DNA of 55,015 bases from Natronohydrobacter sp. (GCA_030603695.1 JAUVXF010000019.1:1-55015), one strand, 5' to 3'; shown: positions 30,150 through 39,412, counted from the stretch's first letter. The notes: a model not told the origin generated them from the sequence alone. A program made the numbers and translations.

Positions 30150-31361
30150 TCACCGCGCGATATCCACCCAGACAGGGCGATGACGGAACAGGGGCGCATC
30201 GGGCGGGCCAAGCAAGGCGGCATCGGGCGCATCCGGGGCGGGCCAGAACACGCCCGCGCCCAGCACCTGCACCCCAACCCCCGGCAAGATATAGGCAACA
30301 CGCAAATTTCCCGGCCTATCAGGCCACTGCACAGTGTCCATCCCATGCGGGCCGGAATGTGCGGCGCTGATACCTGTCGCGGCCAGCGCAGCGCCGTCAC
30401 TGTGTGGCCTTGGGTCTTGCAAGGCCGGATGGGCCAGCAGCGCTTGCATCGCCGCCTGTATCCCATCACCGTCAAACGGATCAAGGTTGCTGCCGCCAAG
30501 CACTATAAAAGGCGCATCGGGCGGGGGCATAGGCAAACGCCCATCCAGAAACGCGCCCCAAAAGGCGGTTTCATCATGGTTGCGCAAGCGGTTGCGGGTG
30601 GGATGGCCCCCGAAAACAGGCGGCCCGGCCTGATAGATCAACAGATGCAACCGCGCGCCCCCGTCCAGAATAACCGGAATATCCCAATGCCCGGTGCTGG
30701 ACAGGCGCTGTATCTCCAGCACCTCGGCTGGCACGTCGGGCAAGCGCGCACCCGGCAGATCGCGCCACAGGAAATCCGAGAAATCGCGCGCAGCCGCGGT
30801 ATCGATGGGCCATCGCGATAACAGCGCCAGCGCCTTTTCCCCGCGAAACATCCCATAACCTTGGGTATCATCGGCTGTGTAATCGCGGCCATCACCTGTC
30901 ATATCGCGCCCCGTACGCAGCCCGGCATTGGTGGGAAAGGCAAAGATATGCGCCATGGCGTGCCCCTGCCCCGCCAGCACATCGCGAAACGCTGCCAAAG
31001 CTTGCAGGCCGTAATCGTAATCCAGCCCCGACAGCACCAGAATATCTGGCGCCAGATGCGCGATAATCGCCGCCTTGGCCTGCGCCAGCCCCTCACCGGC
31101 CTGCATGTCGCGCAGCGCAAGCCCCGGCCCCTGCGCGCCCAGATCAATGCGCCAGAACATCAGCCGCAATGCGCCATCTCGCAGCGCTTGCGCATGGCCC
31201 GGCACAGGCGCGAACAGGGTTAGGACGAATAGGCCGATTGCGGCGGCAAGGGCACGGCCTCTTCGGCCTCTGCAATGCGGCGGCGCTGCGCGCGGATCAT
31301 CTGGCCAATGCGATACATGGAAATGCCGCGCATGATCAGGCTTATTGGAATAAAGGCCCAC
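30150..31361 (-). CDS. Exported endonuclease/exonuclease/phosphatase-fold protein
   Basis: The protein looks like a member of the endonuclease/exonuclease/phosphatase superfamily: PDILVLSGLDYDYGL, SRWPI, LHLLIYQAGPPVF, FIVLGGSNLDPFDGDG and RVAYILPG lie in the order of that fold, and HRPVWVDI at the end replaces the usual SDHRPV. A signal peptide (ALAAAIGLFVLTLF...GHA) is visible about 40 residues into the frame. The start is uncertain: the only in-frame ATG/GTG/TTG codons before the signal peptide are GTGs at 31361 and 31376, deep inside the upstream gene, with GGGGGG before the former. The substrate is unknown. It converges with dapA. Confidence 0.75.
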   Translation of the reverse strand: MGLYSNKPDHARHFHVSHWPDDPRAAPPHCRGRRGRALAAAIGLFVLTLFAPVPGHAQALRDGALRLMFWRIDLGAQGPGLALRDMQAGEGLAQAKAAIIAHLAPDILVLSGLDYDYGLQALAAFRDVLAGQGHAMAHIFAFPTNAGLRTGRDMTGDGRDYTADDTQGYGMFRGEKALALLSRWPIDTAAARDFSDFLWRDLPGARLPDVPAEVLEIQRLSSTGHWDIPVILDGGARLHLLIYQAGPPVFGGHPTRNRLRNHDETAFWGAFLDGRLPMPPPDAPFIVLGGSNLDPFDGDGIQAAMQALLAHPALQDPRPHSDGAALAATGISAAHSGPHGMDTVQWPDRPGNLRVAYILPGVGVQVLGAGVFWPAPDAPDAALLGPPDAPLFRHRPVWVDIAR

Positions 31362-32071
31362 AGGGCAACCCCCCACACCAGTGCCAGTGGTATTTGCAAG
31401 GTGACAGGCTGCACCAGAAACGATGACAGGTGCAGCAAGGCCGGCAAGGAGAATGGCAGGATAACCCCTACCGCCATGTTGATCTGGCCATCGCGCTGCA
31501 AACGCTGGACAACATCAACACCTTTGGTGGGGTCAAAATTCGGCAAATTCACCCAAACATTGAAAATTGCATTCCGGCGCGGCCAATACCCGGCCACCAA
31601 CCCGCCCAGAAATACCCCCAGCCCCAACAGCGCAATCACCAGCGCCAGCGCTGCACTGACAGTGACATTGGCCAAATGCGCCGCAGGCAAGCCCGCTGGC
31701 AGGGCCGTAACCAGCAATGTAACCGGGCTGAAAGAAAAGCTGAGCATATTGCCAAGCGCCACCGCCACGCGCGCCAAAGGCCCTGCCACATCCGGGGTCA
31801 GGAACAGATCGCGCTGTAGCAGGGCAAGTGCCAGAACAATCGTGCCCAGCAAGACAAAGCGCATACGGTTATAGGGTTTGGCATCGCGAAATTCTATCAG
31901 GCCGGGATAGGGCGCGGAATATTCCGTTACCACCACAAACGCGGCCAAAAGCGCCAGTAATGTCACCGCCTGCCCCACCTCTGGCGAGATGACGGGAACC
32001 AGCAATGCCGGGCACAGCACCATCAGCAGGATCAGCACAGCGCGCAAAAAAACCAGTAACACCTGAGACAT
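31220..32071 (-). CDS. Polytopic membrane protein of unknown function
   Basis: I do not recognise a function. The 283-aa protein has about seven hydrophobic segments, starting with LLVFLRAVLILLMVLCPALLV and ending near ALWAFIPISLIM, with a charged C-terminal tail (RAQRRRIAEAEEAVP). A soluble loop contains NVWVNLPNFDPTKGVDVVQRL. It overlaps the start of the exported EEP-fold gene and probably forms an operon with it. A 10-base direct repeat (TTGATAAAAT on the plus strand at 32071-32080 and 32093-32102) borders its start codon. Confidence 0.8.
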   Translation of the reverse strand: MSQVLLVFLRAVLILLMVLCPALLVPVISPEVGQAVTLLALLAAFVVVTEYSAPYPGLIEFRDAKPYNRMRFVLLGTIVLALALLQRDLFLTPDVAGPLARVAVALGNMLSFSFSPVTLLVTALPAGLPAAHLANVTVSAALALVIALLGLGVFLGGLVAGYWPRRNAIFNVWVNLPNFDPTKGVDVVQRLQRDGQINMAVGVILPFSLPALLHLSSFLVQPVTLQIPLALVWGVALWAFIPISLIMRGISMYRIGQMIRAQRRRIAEAEEAVPLPPQSAYSS

Positions 32072-32275
32072 TGATAAAATGCCGCCTCATCCTTGATAAA
32101 ATCACTGTTGCGCTGCTGACAGGCTTGGGTTGCCCACCGCGCAGGCATTCAAAATTCGATAAATATGTGCCAGCTTGCCCCGTGCCGCAGACAGAGGCAA
32201 GCGCCTTCCGCATTTTGCCCAACAGCGCAGCCGATTTCGACAGGAAACTGTCACGCCTTTGCATCAAATCTTATG

Positions 32276-32308
32276 AAAAACGGCGGCACCCCCTTGGGAT
32301 ACCGCCGC
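32276..32308 (-). terminator. Terminator after leuD
   Basis: On the minus strand CGGCGG and CCGCCG form the base of a stem with additional pairs inside (TATCCC with GGGTG), followed by TTTTT. It lies about 20 bases after the leuD stop. Confidence 0.8.
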
Positions 32309-32329
32309 AAAATTTACGCCGGGGGCAGC

Positions 32330-32935
32330 CTAGACCCAAGGCCGCGCCTGCGCTGCCTGCGCTTCAAAACTGTCAATCGCTGTCACTTTTTCCAGTGTCA
32401 GGCCAATATCATCCAGCCCGTTCAGCAGGCAGTGCTTCTTGAACGGATCAAGCTCGAAGGTGAATTCCTGCCCGTCTGCGCTTGTAACCGTCTGGGCTTC
32501 CAGATCAATAGAGATGCGCGCATTCTCGCCTTTGCGGGCATCTTCCATCAGGATCGCAACCTGCTCTGGCGGCAGCACTATGGGCAACATGCCATTCTTG
32601 AAGCAGTTATTGTAAAAGATATCGGCAAAGCTGGTGGAAATGACAGCCTTGATCCCGAAATCCGCCAGCGCCCAAGGCGCATGCTCGCGCGATGAACCGC
32701 AGCCGAAATTATCACCCGCGACAAGGATTTGCGCTTTGCGATAGGCGGGCTGGTTCAGCACGAAATCCGGGATTTCATTGCCATCATTGTCATAGCGCAT
32801 TTCGTCAAACAGGTTCTTGCCAAGGCCCGAACGCTGGATGGTTTTCAGAAACTGCTTGGGAATGATCATATCTGTGTCGATATTCACAAGCGGCATGGGC
32901 GCTGCGACGCTGGAAAGGGTGGTGAATTTATCCAT
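32330..32935 (-). CDS. leuD: 3-isopropylmalate dehydratase, small subunit
   Basis: LeuD pairs with LeuC to isomerise 2-isopropylmalate to 3-isopropylmalate in leucine synthesis. The 201-aa chain has the swivel-domain signatures [14 protein letters not shown] and [17 protein letters not shown], and its length is typical. It follows leuC after 65 bases on the same strand, and a terminator lies directly downstream. Confidence 0.97.
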   Translation of the reverse strand: MDKFTTLSSVAAPMPLVNIDTDMIIPKQFLKTIQRSGLGKNLFDEMRYDNDGNEIPDFVLNQPAYRKAQILVAGDNFGCGSSREHAPWALADFGIKAVISTSFADIFYNNCFKNGMLPIVLPPEQVAILMEDARKGENARISIDLEAQTVTSADGQEFTFELDPFKKHCLLNGLDDIGLTLEKVTAIDSFEAQAAQARPWV

Positions 32936-33000
32936 TGGTGTCTCCTGACTGGCAAGGCCGGGGCGCGCATGGCCCCGGTGCCAGTGTGATGTGGCTATGC

Positions 33001-34413
33001 TCAGACGGTTTGGGCCATGACGTCGCGAATATCCGTCAGCCGCCCTGTAATGGCAGCAGCGGCGGCCATTGCGGGCGACATCAGATGTGTGCGCCCGCCC
33101 CGGCCCTGACGGCCCTCGAAGTTGCGGTTGGAGGTGGCCGCGCAGCGCTCGCCGGGGCTAAGCTGATCGGGGTTCATCGCCAGGCACATGGAACAGCCCG
33201 CAAGCCGCCACTCAAAGCCCGCATCAATGAAAATCTGCGCCAGCCCCTCTTCCTCTGCCTGTGCGCGCACAAGGCCGGAACCGGGCACAACCATCGCCCG
33301 CAAGCCGGGCTTGATTTTCTGGCCTTTCAGGATCGCGGCAGCGGCGCGCAAATCCTCGATCCGGCCATTGGTGCAAGAGCCGATAAAGACGGTATCAATT
33401 TCGATATCCGTCAGTTTCTGGCCGGGTGTCAGGCCCATGTAATCCAGCGCCCGGCGCGCGGCATCCACCTTGCCACCGCTAAAGCTGGCCGGATCGGGCA
33501 CCACGGCGGTAATGGGCAACACATCTTCCGGGCTTGTGCCCCATGTGACCACGGGCGCGATATCTTCGCCCTTCAGCGTCACCACTTTGTCCCAATGGGC
33601 ATCGGGATCGGATTTCAGGGTTTTCCACCATGCCAAAGCCGCATCCCATTGCGCGCCCTTGGGGGCATGGGGGCGGCCTTTGACATAATCAAAAGTCTTT
33701 TGATCAGGCGCGATCAGGCCCGCGCGCGCGCCGCCCTCAATCGCCATGTTGCACACGGTCATGCGCCCTTCCATCGAAAGCTCTTCAATGGCCTGACCGC
33801 AATATTCGATCACATAGCCCGTGCCGCCTGCCGTGCCTGTGGCGCCAATGACGGACAGGGTAATGTCCTTGGCCGTCACGCCGGGGGCAAGAGAGCCTGT
33901 GATCTCTACTTTCATATTCTTGGATTTCTTCTGGATCAGCGTTTGCGTAGCCAGAACATGTTCCACCTCGGATGTGCCGATCCCATGCGCCAGCGCGCCA
34001 AACGCACCATGGGTGGCGGTGTGGCTGTCGCCGCACACCACTGTCATGCCGGGCAATGTCCAGCCCTGTTCGGGGCCGACAATATGCACGATCCCTTGGC
34101 GAATATCGTTCACAGGGTAGTAATGCACCCCGAATTCGCGCGCGTTGCGATCCAGCGCATCCACCTGAATACGCGATTCTTCATTCTCGATTCCCTGCTC
34201 GCGGTCGGGCGTGGTGGGAACATTGTGATCCGGCACAGCGATGGTTTTTTCTGGCGCGCGCACTTTGCGGCCCGTCATGCGCAGCCCTTCAAAGGCTTGC
34301 GGGCTGGTGACTTCATGCACCAGATGGCGGTCGATATACAGCAGGCATGTGCCATCTGCATCTTCATGGACGACATGCGCGTCCCAGATCTTGTCATAGA
34401 GGGTCTTGGGCAT
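33001..34413 (-). CDS. leuC: 3-isopropylmalate dehydratase, large subunit
   Basis: LeuC is the aconitase-like catalytic subunit carrying a 4Fe-4S cluster. Cluster cysteines are seen in [13 protein letters not shown] and [10 protein letters not shown], and the chain is 470 aa from ATG 34413 ([11 protein letters not shown]), the family start. The frame is open to 34524, but the extension is not like the family. It is the first gene of leuC-leuD. I looked for a leucine-rich leader peptide upstream and did not find a convincing one. Confidence 0.97.
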   Translation of the reverse strand: MPKTLYDKIWDAHVVHEDADGTCLLYIDRHLVHEVTSPQAFEGLRMTGRKVRAPEKTIAVPDHNVPTTPDREQGIENEESRIQVDALDRNAREFGVHYYPVNDIRQGIVHIVGPEQGWTLPGMTVVCGDSHTATHGAFGALAHGIGTSEVEHVLATQTLIQKKSKNMKVEITGSLAPGVTAKDITLSVIGATGTAGGTGYVIEYCGQAIEELSMEGRMTVCNMAIEGGARAGLIAPDQKTFDYVKGRPHAPKGAQWDAALAWWKTLKSDPDAHWDKVVTLKGEDIAPVVTWGTSPEDVLPITAVVPDPASFSGGKVDAARRALDYMGLTPGQKLTDIEIDTVFIGSCTNGRIEDLRAAAAILKGQKIKPGLRAMVVPGSGLVRAQAEEEGLAQIFIDAGFEWRLAGCSMCLAMNPDQLSPGERCAATSNRNFEGRQGRGGRTHLMSPAMAAAAAITGRLTDIRDVMAQTV

Positions 34414-34678
34414 GGCTATACTCTTGAAATGAAAGGTAAGTTTGGCGTGCTGAGGCAGGCCCGCAAAGGGGCCAAAGGCAAGATCAGCGCAGTCGTGCGA
34501 GCACAGACCGATTCTCGCGCGCAAAGCGCTGCGGAAGACGCGCGTGGTCTGTCATGTCAAAAAATCGGCTCATGCGGTGCTGAATACGCCCAAATTGCGC
34601 CCAAGGCAACGGGCTGCACGGCCAAAGCGCGCAACAAGCGGAAATTTGACAATTCGCGCGGCTTGCGCTTTGGCACGA
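34414..34678. other. leuC-rsfS spacer, no gene seen
   Basis: The spacer between the divergent leuC and rsfS starts is 329 bases in all. The part next to rsfS holds a good promoter (34679-34707). The rest should contain the leuC promoter. A 23-codon minus-strand frame (about 34472-34543) has only three Leu codons, so it is not a convincing leucine leader. Confidence 0.4.
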
Positions 34679-34707
34679 TTGAGAAAGCCGAAAGGCAATG
34701 CTATATT
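34679..34707 (+). promoter_or_regulatory. Promoter of rsfS-rlmH
   Basis: TTGAGA at 34679-34684 and TATATT at 34702-34707 are 17 bases apart. Transcription would start about 34714, giving a short leader that contains AGGAGG at 34729-34734. Confidence 0.65.
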
Positions 34708-34742
34708 CAACCTCGTATCATCTTTGTTAGGAGGACAGGTCT

Positions 34743-35144
34743 CTGTCTTACATCGAACCATCCGCAACAGCGGCCCGCCCGGCATCACTTGCGACCACCC
34801 CCCTCAGCAGCGATGCCATTCTGGAGCTGGTTCTGACGTCCCTTGACGATGACAAGGCCGAAGACATCGTGGCAATCGATCTGCGTGGCAAAACCGCGAT
34901 GGCGGATCACATGGTCATTTGCTCTGGCCGCTCTACCCGGCAGGTGGCCGGGATTGCCCAGAAATTGCTGGACAGGCTGAAAGAGACATTCCGCCTTTCC
35001 GCCCGGTCAGAGGGCAAGGATGTGGGCGATTGGGTGCTGATCGACACAGGGGATGTGGTTGTGCATGTCTTCCGCCCCGAAGTGCGCGAATTCTATCAGC
35101 TGGAAAAGATGTGGGCGGATGCAGGCGGCACGCCGGCTGCCTGA
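34743..35144 (+). CDS. rsfS: Ribosomal silencing factor RsfS
   Basis: RsfS binds ribosomal protein uL14 and blocks subunit joining when nutrients are short. The conserved core runs through LDDDKAEDIVAIDLRGK, MADHMVICSGRSTRQV and WVLIDTGDVVVHVF to FYQLEKMW. The only ATG/GTG/TTG in frame is a GTG at 34869, which cuts off the conserved LxDxKAEDI part, so it cannot be the true start. A CTG at 34743 lies 8 bases after a perfect AGGAGG and would give 133 aa starting SYIEPSAT after Met; I use it. ATT 34818 is a weaker alternative. Its TGA overlaps the rlmH ATG by one base. Confidence 0.85.
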   Translation: MSYIEPSATAARPASLATTPLSSDAILELVLTSLDDDKAEDIVAIDLRGKTAMADHMVICSGRSTRQVAGIAQKLLDRLKETFRLSARSEGKDVGDWVLIDTGDVVVHVFRPEVREFYQLEKMWADAGGTPAA

Positions 35145-35614
35145 TGCGCTTGCATATCTGCGCTATTGGCCGCCTGCGCGCTGGCCCGGAACGCGCGCTG
35201 ATTGACGACTATCTGAACAGGTTTGATCGCACAGGGCGCGCTTTGTCGCTTGGCCCCTGCCAAGAGCATGAGGTGGATGACCGCAAGGCCACCACCCCTG
35301 CCGCGCAGGCGCGCCTTCTGGAACGCGCCCTGCCTGCCGGGGCGCATGTCATTGCCCTAGATGAACGCGGAGAGATGCACAGTTCTCGCGCCTTCGCGCA
35401 AATGCTGGCCACGCGCCGCGATTCGGGCTGCGGGGATCTGGCCTTTGTGATTGGCGGGGCCGATGGGCTGGAACCCGAATTCAGGGGCAGCGCACAGGGG
35501 CTTTTATCCTTTGGGCCGATGGTCTGGCCACATGCGCTGGCGCGCGTCATGCTGTGCGAACAGATTTACCGCGCCGCCACAATTCTGGCAGGCAGCCCCT
35601 ATCACCGGGATTAG
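35144..35614 (+). CDS. rlmH: 23S rRNA pseudouridine1915 N3-methyltransferase RlmH
   Basis: RlmH is a SPOUT-class methyltransferase that methylates pseudouridine 1915 of 23S rRNA. The 156-aa protein has the family FVIGGADGLE motif of the knotted SAM site and the C-terminal EQIYRAATILAGSPYHRD, a close match to the conserved end. It is translationally coupled to rsfS through TGATG. The dispersed repeat copy A begins at its stop codon. Confidence 0.96.
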   Translation: MRLHICAIGRLRAGPERALIDDYLNRFDRTGRALSLGPCQEHEVDDRKATTPAAQARLLERALPAGAHVIALDERGEMHSSRAFAQMLATRRDSGCGDLAFVIGGADGLEPEFRGSAQGLLSFGPMVWPHALARVMLCEQIYRAATILAGSPYHRD

Positions 35615-35702
35615 CGCGTGCCGCGTCCCTTCGCAGTCACGCGACCCACTCTCACCTTAATGTCTTTTCGCGCAAAACCGGTTTCCAGTTTTGCGCGACA
35701 TA
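35612..35702 (-). repeat. Dispersed two-hairpin intergenic repeat, copy A
   Basis: Read on the minus strand, this roughly 91-bp element matches copy B at 44226-44325 over its whole length with scattered differences and an 8-10 base indel region. One half forms a hairpin from GCGCAAAA and TTTTGCGC flanked by ATGTC and GACAT; the other half carries TCGCGT-type arms ending in ACGCGCT. It starts inside the rlmH stop codon and may serve as its terminator. Confidence 0.8.
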
Positions 35703-35751
35703 CTCTACGGCTTGGGGTCGCCCGCCACCGCCCCTAAAATGCAGCGGCACC

Positions 35752-36657
35752 CTACCAGCAATCCGCGCCGCGCCTGCCAAATGTTGCGACCAGAAAATCA
35801 ATCAAGGCGCGCGTTTTGGGTTGGGTATAGCGGCCACCGGGATAGACCGCATACAGGCTTTGCACATCGCGGGGCAAATCCGGGATCACATCTTCCACCA
35901 GCCCCTCGCGCATGGCGCGGGCATATAGAAAATTCGGCAGATAGGCGATGCCAAGTCCATTGATGGCCGCTGTCAGCAGCGATTGCCCATCATTGACCGA
36001 AAACCACGTTGCAGAGCGCACTTGCCGCTGTTCACCCGATGGCGCGGTAATCTTCCAGACAGAGCTGGCCGCGTTTTGCGCGTAATATAACAGGCGGTGA
36101 TCATTCAGATCATCTATGCGGCAGGGGCGCCCATGTTTTGCCAGATAATCCGGCGCGGCAATCAGGCGCTGGGTTGTTTCACAAATCTTGCGCGCCCGCA
36201 GCGATGAATCCTCCATATCCCCCATGCGGATGGCCAGATCAAACCCTTCCGAGATCAATTCGACATAGCGGTTTTTCAGCACCATATTCACCGAAACATC
36301 GGGATAGCAGTTCAAAAACTCTCCCAGCACGGGGGAAAGATGTGTCGCCCCGAAATCTGTGGGAACGGCAATGCGCAAAATCCCAGATGGCGCAGATTGC
36401 ATGGCCGTAACCAGATTATCGGCCTCGCCCGCATCATTCAGAACACGGCGCGCGCGATCATAATAGGCAAGCCCGATATCCGTGGGAATAACCCGCCGGG
36501 TGGTGCGCGTCAAAAGCCGCGCGCCCAAACGCGCCTCCAGCGAGGAAACATGCTTGGAAACGGCAGATTTTGAAATCCCCATCTTGCGCGCCGCATCGGT
36601 GAATCCGCCCTGATCCACAACTGTGGCAAACGCTTCCATCTCGGTCAATCTGTCCAT
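35752..36657 (-). CDS. LysR-family transcriptional regulator
   Basis: The 301-aa protein has an N-terminal winged helix-turn-helix (about residues 2-60, with FTDAARKMGISKSAVSKHVSSLE) and a C-terminal periplasmic-binding-protein-like effector domain. Relatives of this type control single nearby targets or oxidative and aromatic-compound genes, but no target is evident. ATG 36657 gives the family start MDRLTEMEAF; the frame is open to 36714. It lies downstream of the molybdenum-cofactor operon on the same strand, 140 bases away, so a functional link is not established. Confidence 0.88.
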   Translation of the reverse strand: MDRLTEMEAFATVVDQGGFTDAARKMGISKSAVSKHVSSLEARLGARLLTRTTRRVIPTDIGLAYYDRARRVLNDAGEADNLVTAMQSAPSGILRIAVPTDFGATHLSPVLGEFLNCYPDVSVNMVLKNRYVELISEGFDLAIRMGDMEDSSLRARKICETTQRLIAAPDYLAKHGRPCRIDDLNDHRLLYYAQNAASSVWKITAPSGEQRQVRSATWFSVNDGQSLLTAAINGLGIAYLPNFLYARAMREGLVEDVIPDLPRDVQSLYAVYPGGRYTQPKTRALIDFLVATFGRRGADCW

Positions 36658-36797
36658 ACTGACGCCCTGCACTGTGCACCCTGATAGGCTTGGGATAGGC
36701 AGGAATTGGGGCAAGAATGCGGTCTGCGCAGGTCAGCACTGCGACAATCAGGGGCGTTAACCATAAACAAGCGCAGATTTGGCAACAACGCCCGACC

Positions 36798-38915
36798 TTA
36801 CAATCCGAAACTGGCAAAGGGGATGTAGCGCACGGGGGCGCCCGGCGCGATATCGGCGGCGGCATCGGGCAATTCCACCAGCCCCTCGGCCCAGCTTAGC
36901 CCGCTAATCCGCCCCGACCCTTCCGAGGCAAACACCTCTGCCCGCCCCTGTGCATCCAGCCGCGCGCGCAGATATTCGCGCCGCCCCGCCTTTTTGCGCT
37001 TGGTGAACGCGGCCTCCACAACATAACCTTGCGGCATGTACCAGCCGCTTCCGGCCATCAGCGACAAAGCGGGCCGCCCGAAAACCAGCGTGCACACCAG
37101 CGCGGCAACCGGATTGCCGGGCAGGCCCAGCACCGGCACACCCTGCCACAAAGCCAGCGCCAAGGGGCGGCCCGGTTTTAGCGCAATGCGCCAACTGCTC
37201 AGATTGCCGCGCGCGCGCAACAGCCGCGAGACATGATCCTCATCGCCCGCAGAGGCCCCGCCCGATGTCAGCATCACATCACACGCCCGCGCGCCCTGAT
37301 CCAGCGCCGCCGCAATCTCCTCTGGCACATCCCGCCTATGGCCCAGATCAACCGGTTCATGGCCCCAACGGCGGATCACCTCCAGCAGCATGGGGCGGTT
37401 TGCATCATAAATCTGGTGCAGATCGGCGGGGGCATCTGGATCGGACAGGATTTCATCGCCGGTAGAAAGCACGCCCACCCGCAACCGCGCCTGCACCGCC
37501 ACCCGCCCTACCCCAAGGGCCGAAGCCAGCGCCAGATCGGCAGGTGTCAGAATACGGCCCTTGGGCAGAAATTCTGCGCCTGCCTTCATATCCTCGCCCG
37601 CCTTGCGGGTATTGCTGCGCGGTTTCACTGGCCCATCAAAGGCCACGCGCGCGCCATCTGCCGCGCAATCTTCCTCCAGCACCACAGTATCCACCCCTGC
37701 GGGCAGAATGGCGCCTGTCAGGATACGCAGGGCATGGCCTGGCGGCACCGCCCCGCCAAAAGGCTGGCCCGCCGCCGCGCGCCCATCCAGCAGGGGCAGT
37801 GTATAGGGGCCATCGCCTGCAAGGCTGGCATGGGCAAAGCCGTAGCCATCCACGGCAGAATTGGCGGCAGGCGGGTTGGCACGGCGCGCAATCAGGGGCC
37901 GTGCCAGAACGCGCCCGCCCGCATCGCGCACGGCCACCTCTTCCAGCCGCGTCAGCGGGTGCAGCGCGCCGCGCAGCCGCGCCAGCGCCTCATCCACCGG
38001 AACCCATGCCACCCCTTGCGGCATGGCAAAACAATCATTGCGCAGGCGCGGGGGCACAAGTTCCAGATCGGGCAAATGCGCCAGCAGCGTATCGCCATGG
38101 CCTGCACCCAAAATCCACCCCTCTTCGCGCAAGAGCGGCGCAGGCGCCGGCGCCGCCATCAGCGCGCCCATATCGGCACGGTGAAAGGCGCGTGCCAGCA
38201 AATCCACTTGGGCGGCATCCTTGCAAGCATAGCCTTGGGCGGCTTTCACCGCCGGATCAATCAGAGAAAGGTAGGTTTCCGCCAGCACCACAGGGGTATC
38301 GGCCGCCTGCATGGGCCAGACCGAGAGCGCCGCGCCAATCTCGCGCCGCAGCGCGGCCAGATGCGCTTGCCCCAGCAGGCTTTGCGAGCCGACAGACCCA
38401 GTGGTGTAAAGCTTCCACATCGGATGCGCGCCCGCGCAAAGCGCCTCTGTTGCGCGCAGCTCTGCCAGCCCGTGATCCGTGCGCGCTGTGCCCTTGGCAG
38501 GCAGGTCGGGCAGGTCATGCCCGTTGGGCCTGCCCCAGAACGGCCCCACCCCCGGAAAGCGGCGGTTGATCTCTGCGGCAACGGCAAAGCGGTTGTTGCG
38601 GTTTTGGGCGTCATCCTCAATGCGCGCGGCCAGCCAATCCCAGACGGCCAGCGCCTCTGCCCGCCCTGTCAGATGCGGCGCAAAACCGCGCGGAAAGCCA
38701 AAACCGATGTCAAAACATATCAGCAGCCGTTCGCCCGCCGCCAGCACTGCCGCTATTTCTGTGCGCAAGGCCGCCATGGCGGCGGCGCGTGTGGGCAAGT
38801 TTTCTGGCCCGCGCGCGCCCGCACCCGCGCGGCCAATCCAGATGCTGTCTGCCCCCAGTTTGGGGCTGGAATTGGCCGACCAATCCACCACCAGCACATG
38901 GTCAAAGCGGCTCAT
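36798..38915 (-). CDS. moeA: Molybdopterin molybdotransferase MoeA fused to a DUF429-like N-terminal domain
   Basis: The C-terminal part (about 303-705) is MoeA, which inserts molybdate into adenylated molybdopterin: PPAANSAVDGYGF at 348-360, LRILTGAILPAGVD, STGDEIL, the SGGASAGDEDHV site and GLPGNPVAAL are all seen. The N-terminal 300 residues are not part of ordinary MoeA (about 400 aa). They look like the DUF429 RNase H-like family, with Asp11 in VVDWS, Asp69 in FDIGFGFP, Glu213 in ETYLSL and Asp238 in QVDLLARAF. The role of this extra domain is unknown. It is the last gene of fdhD-mobA-mobB-moeA and overlaps mobB by 4 bases. Confidence 0.88.
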   Translation of the reverse strand: MSRFDHVLVVDWSANSSPKLGADSIWIGRAGAGARGPENLPTRAAAMAALRTEIAAVLAAGERLLICFDIGFGFPRGFAPHLTGRAEALAVWDWLAARIEDDAQNRNNRFAVAAEINRRFPGVGPFWGRPNGHDLPDLPAKGTARTDHGLAELRATEALCAGAHPMWKLYTTGSVGSQSLLGQAHLAALRREIGAALSVWPMQAADTPVVLAETYLSLIDPAVKAAQGYACKDAAQVDLLARAFHRADMGALMAAPAPAPLLREEGWILGAGHGDTLLAHLPDLELVPPRLRNDCFAMPQGVAWVPVDEALARLRGALHPLTRLEEVAVRDAGGRVLARPLIARRANPPAANSAVDGYGFAHASLAGDGPYTLPLLDGRAAAGQPFGGAVPPGHALRILTGAILPAGVDTVVLEEDCAADGARVAFDGPVKPRSNTRKAGEDMKAGAEFLPKGRILTPADLALASALGVGRVAVQARLRVGVLSTGDEILSDPDAPADLHQIYDANRPMLLEVIRRWGHEPVDLGHRRDVPEEIAAALDQGARACDVMLTSGGASAGDEDHVSRLLRARGNLSSWRIALKPGRPLALALWQGVPVLGLPGNPVAALVCTLVFGRPALSLMAGSGWYMPQGYVVEAAFTKRKKAGRREYLRARLDAQGRAEVFASEGSGRISGLSWAEGLVELPDAAADIAPGAPVRYIPFASFGL

Positions 38916-39412
38916 GCCACCAGCCCCAGATCGCGCAAGATGAAATCGGCAATGGCGGGGGTATCGTCCAGATGCAGCACCGGGCAGGCCAGCCCCTCCA
39001 GCGCCACATCAGAGGCCACGGCCCGAATGCTGGGAGTGCTGCGCGCCAGCACATCGCGGCCCGCCGCCTGCCTGTGTGCCTCTATCTTGGGGTGGTCAGA
39101 GCGTTTGTAGCCCTCGATCAGCACCAGATCGACAGGGGATAGCCGCGCCAGCAACTCTGCCAGCGGCGGCTCTGGCGCATCGCGCAATTCATGCATCACC
39201 GCCCAGCGCCGCGGAGAAGAGAGGATCACCTCGCGCGCCCCTGCCGCACGGTGGCGGTAGGAATCCGTGCCGGGGATGTCTGTATCTGTGTCGTGATGGG
39301 CGTGTTTCACGGTCGAGACACTCAGCCCCCGCCCCACCATCTCTATCACAAGCCGCTCCATCAGCCCGGTTTTGCCGGTATTCTTCCAGCCCGTCACGCC
39401 GTAAATCTTCAT
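38912..39412 (-). CDS. mobB: Molybdopterin-guanine dinucleotide biosynthesis protein MobB
   Basis: MobB is a small GTP-binding adaptor that helps MobA form the molybdenum guanine dinucleotide cofactor. The 166-aa chain begins MKIYGVTGWKNTGKT, a Walker A motif at residues 7-15, and has KHAHHD, DIPGTDSYRHRAAGA and LVLIEGYKRSDHPKIE, which are characteristic. It overlaps mobA upstream and moeA downstream by 4 bases each. Confidence 0.95.
   Translation of the reverse strand: MKIYGVTGWKNTGKTGLMERLVIEMVGRGLSVSTVKHAHHDTDTDIPGTDSYRHRAAGAREVILSSPRRWAVMHELRDAPEPPLAELLARLSPVDLVLIEGYKRSDHPKIEAHRQAAGRDVLARSTPSIRAVASDVALEGLACPVLHLDDTPAIADFILRDLGLVA

Noticed and set aside
34472-34543. Possible leucine leader peptide before leuC
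   Set aside because: The 23-codon frame has only three scattered Leu codons and no attenuator hairpin with T run follows.
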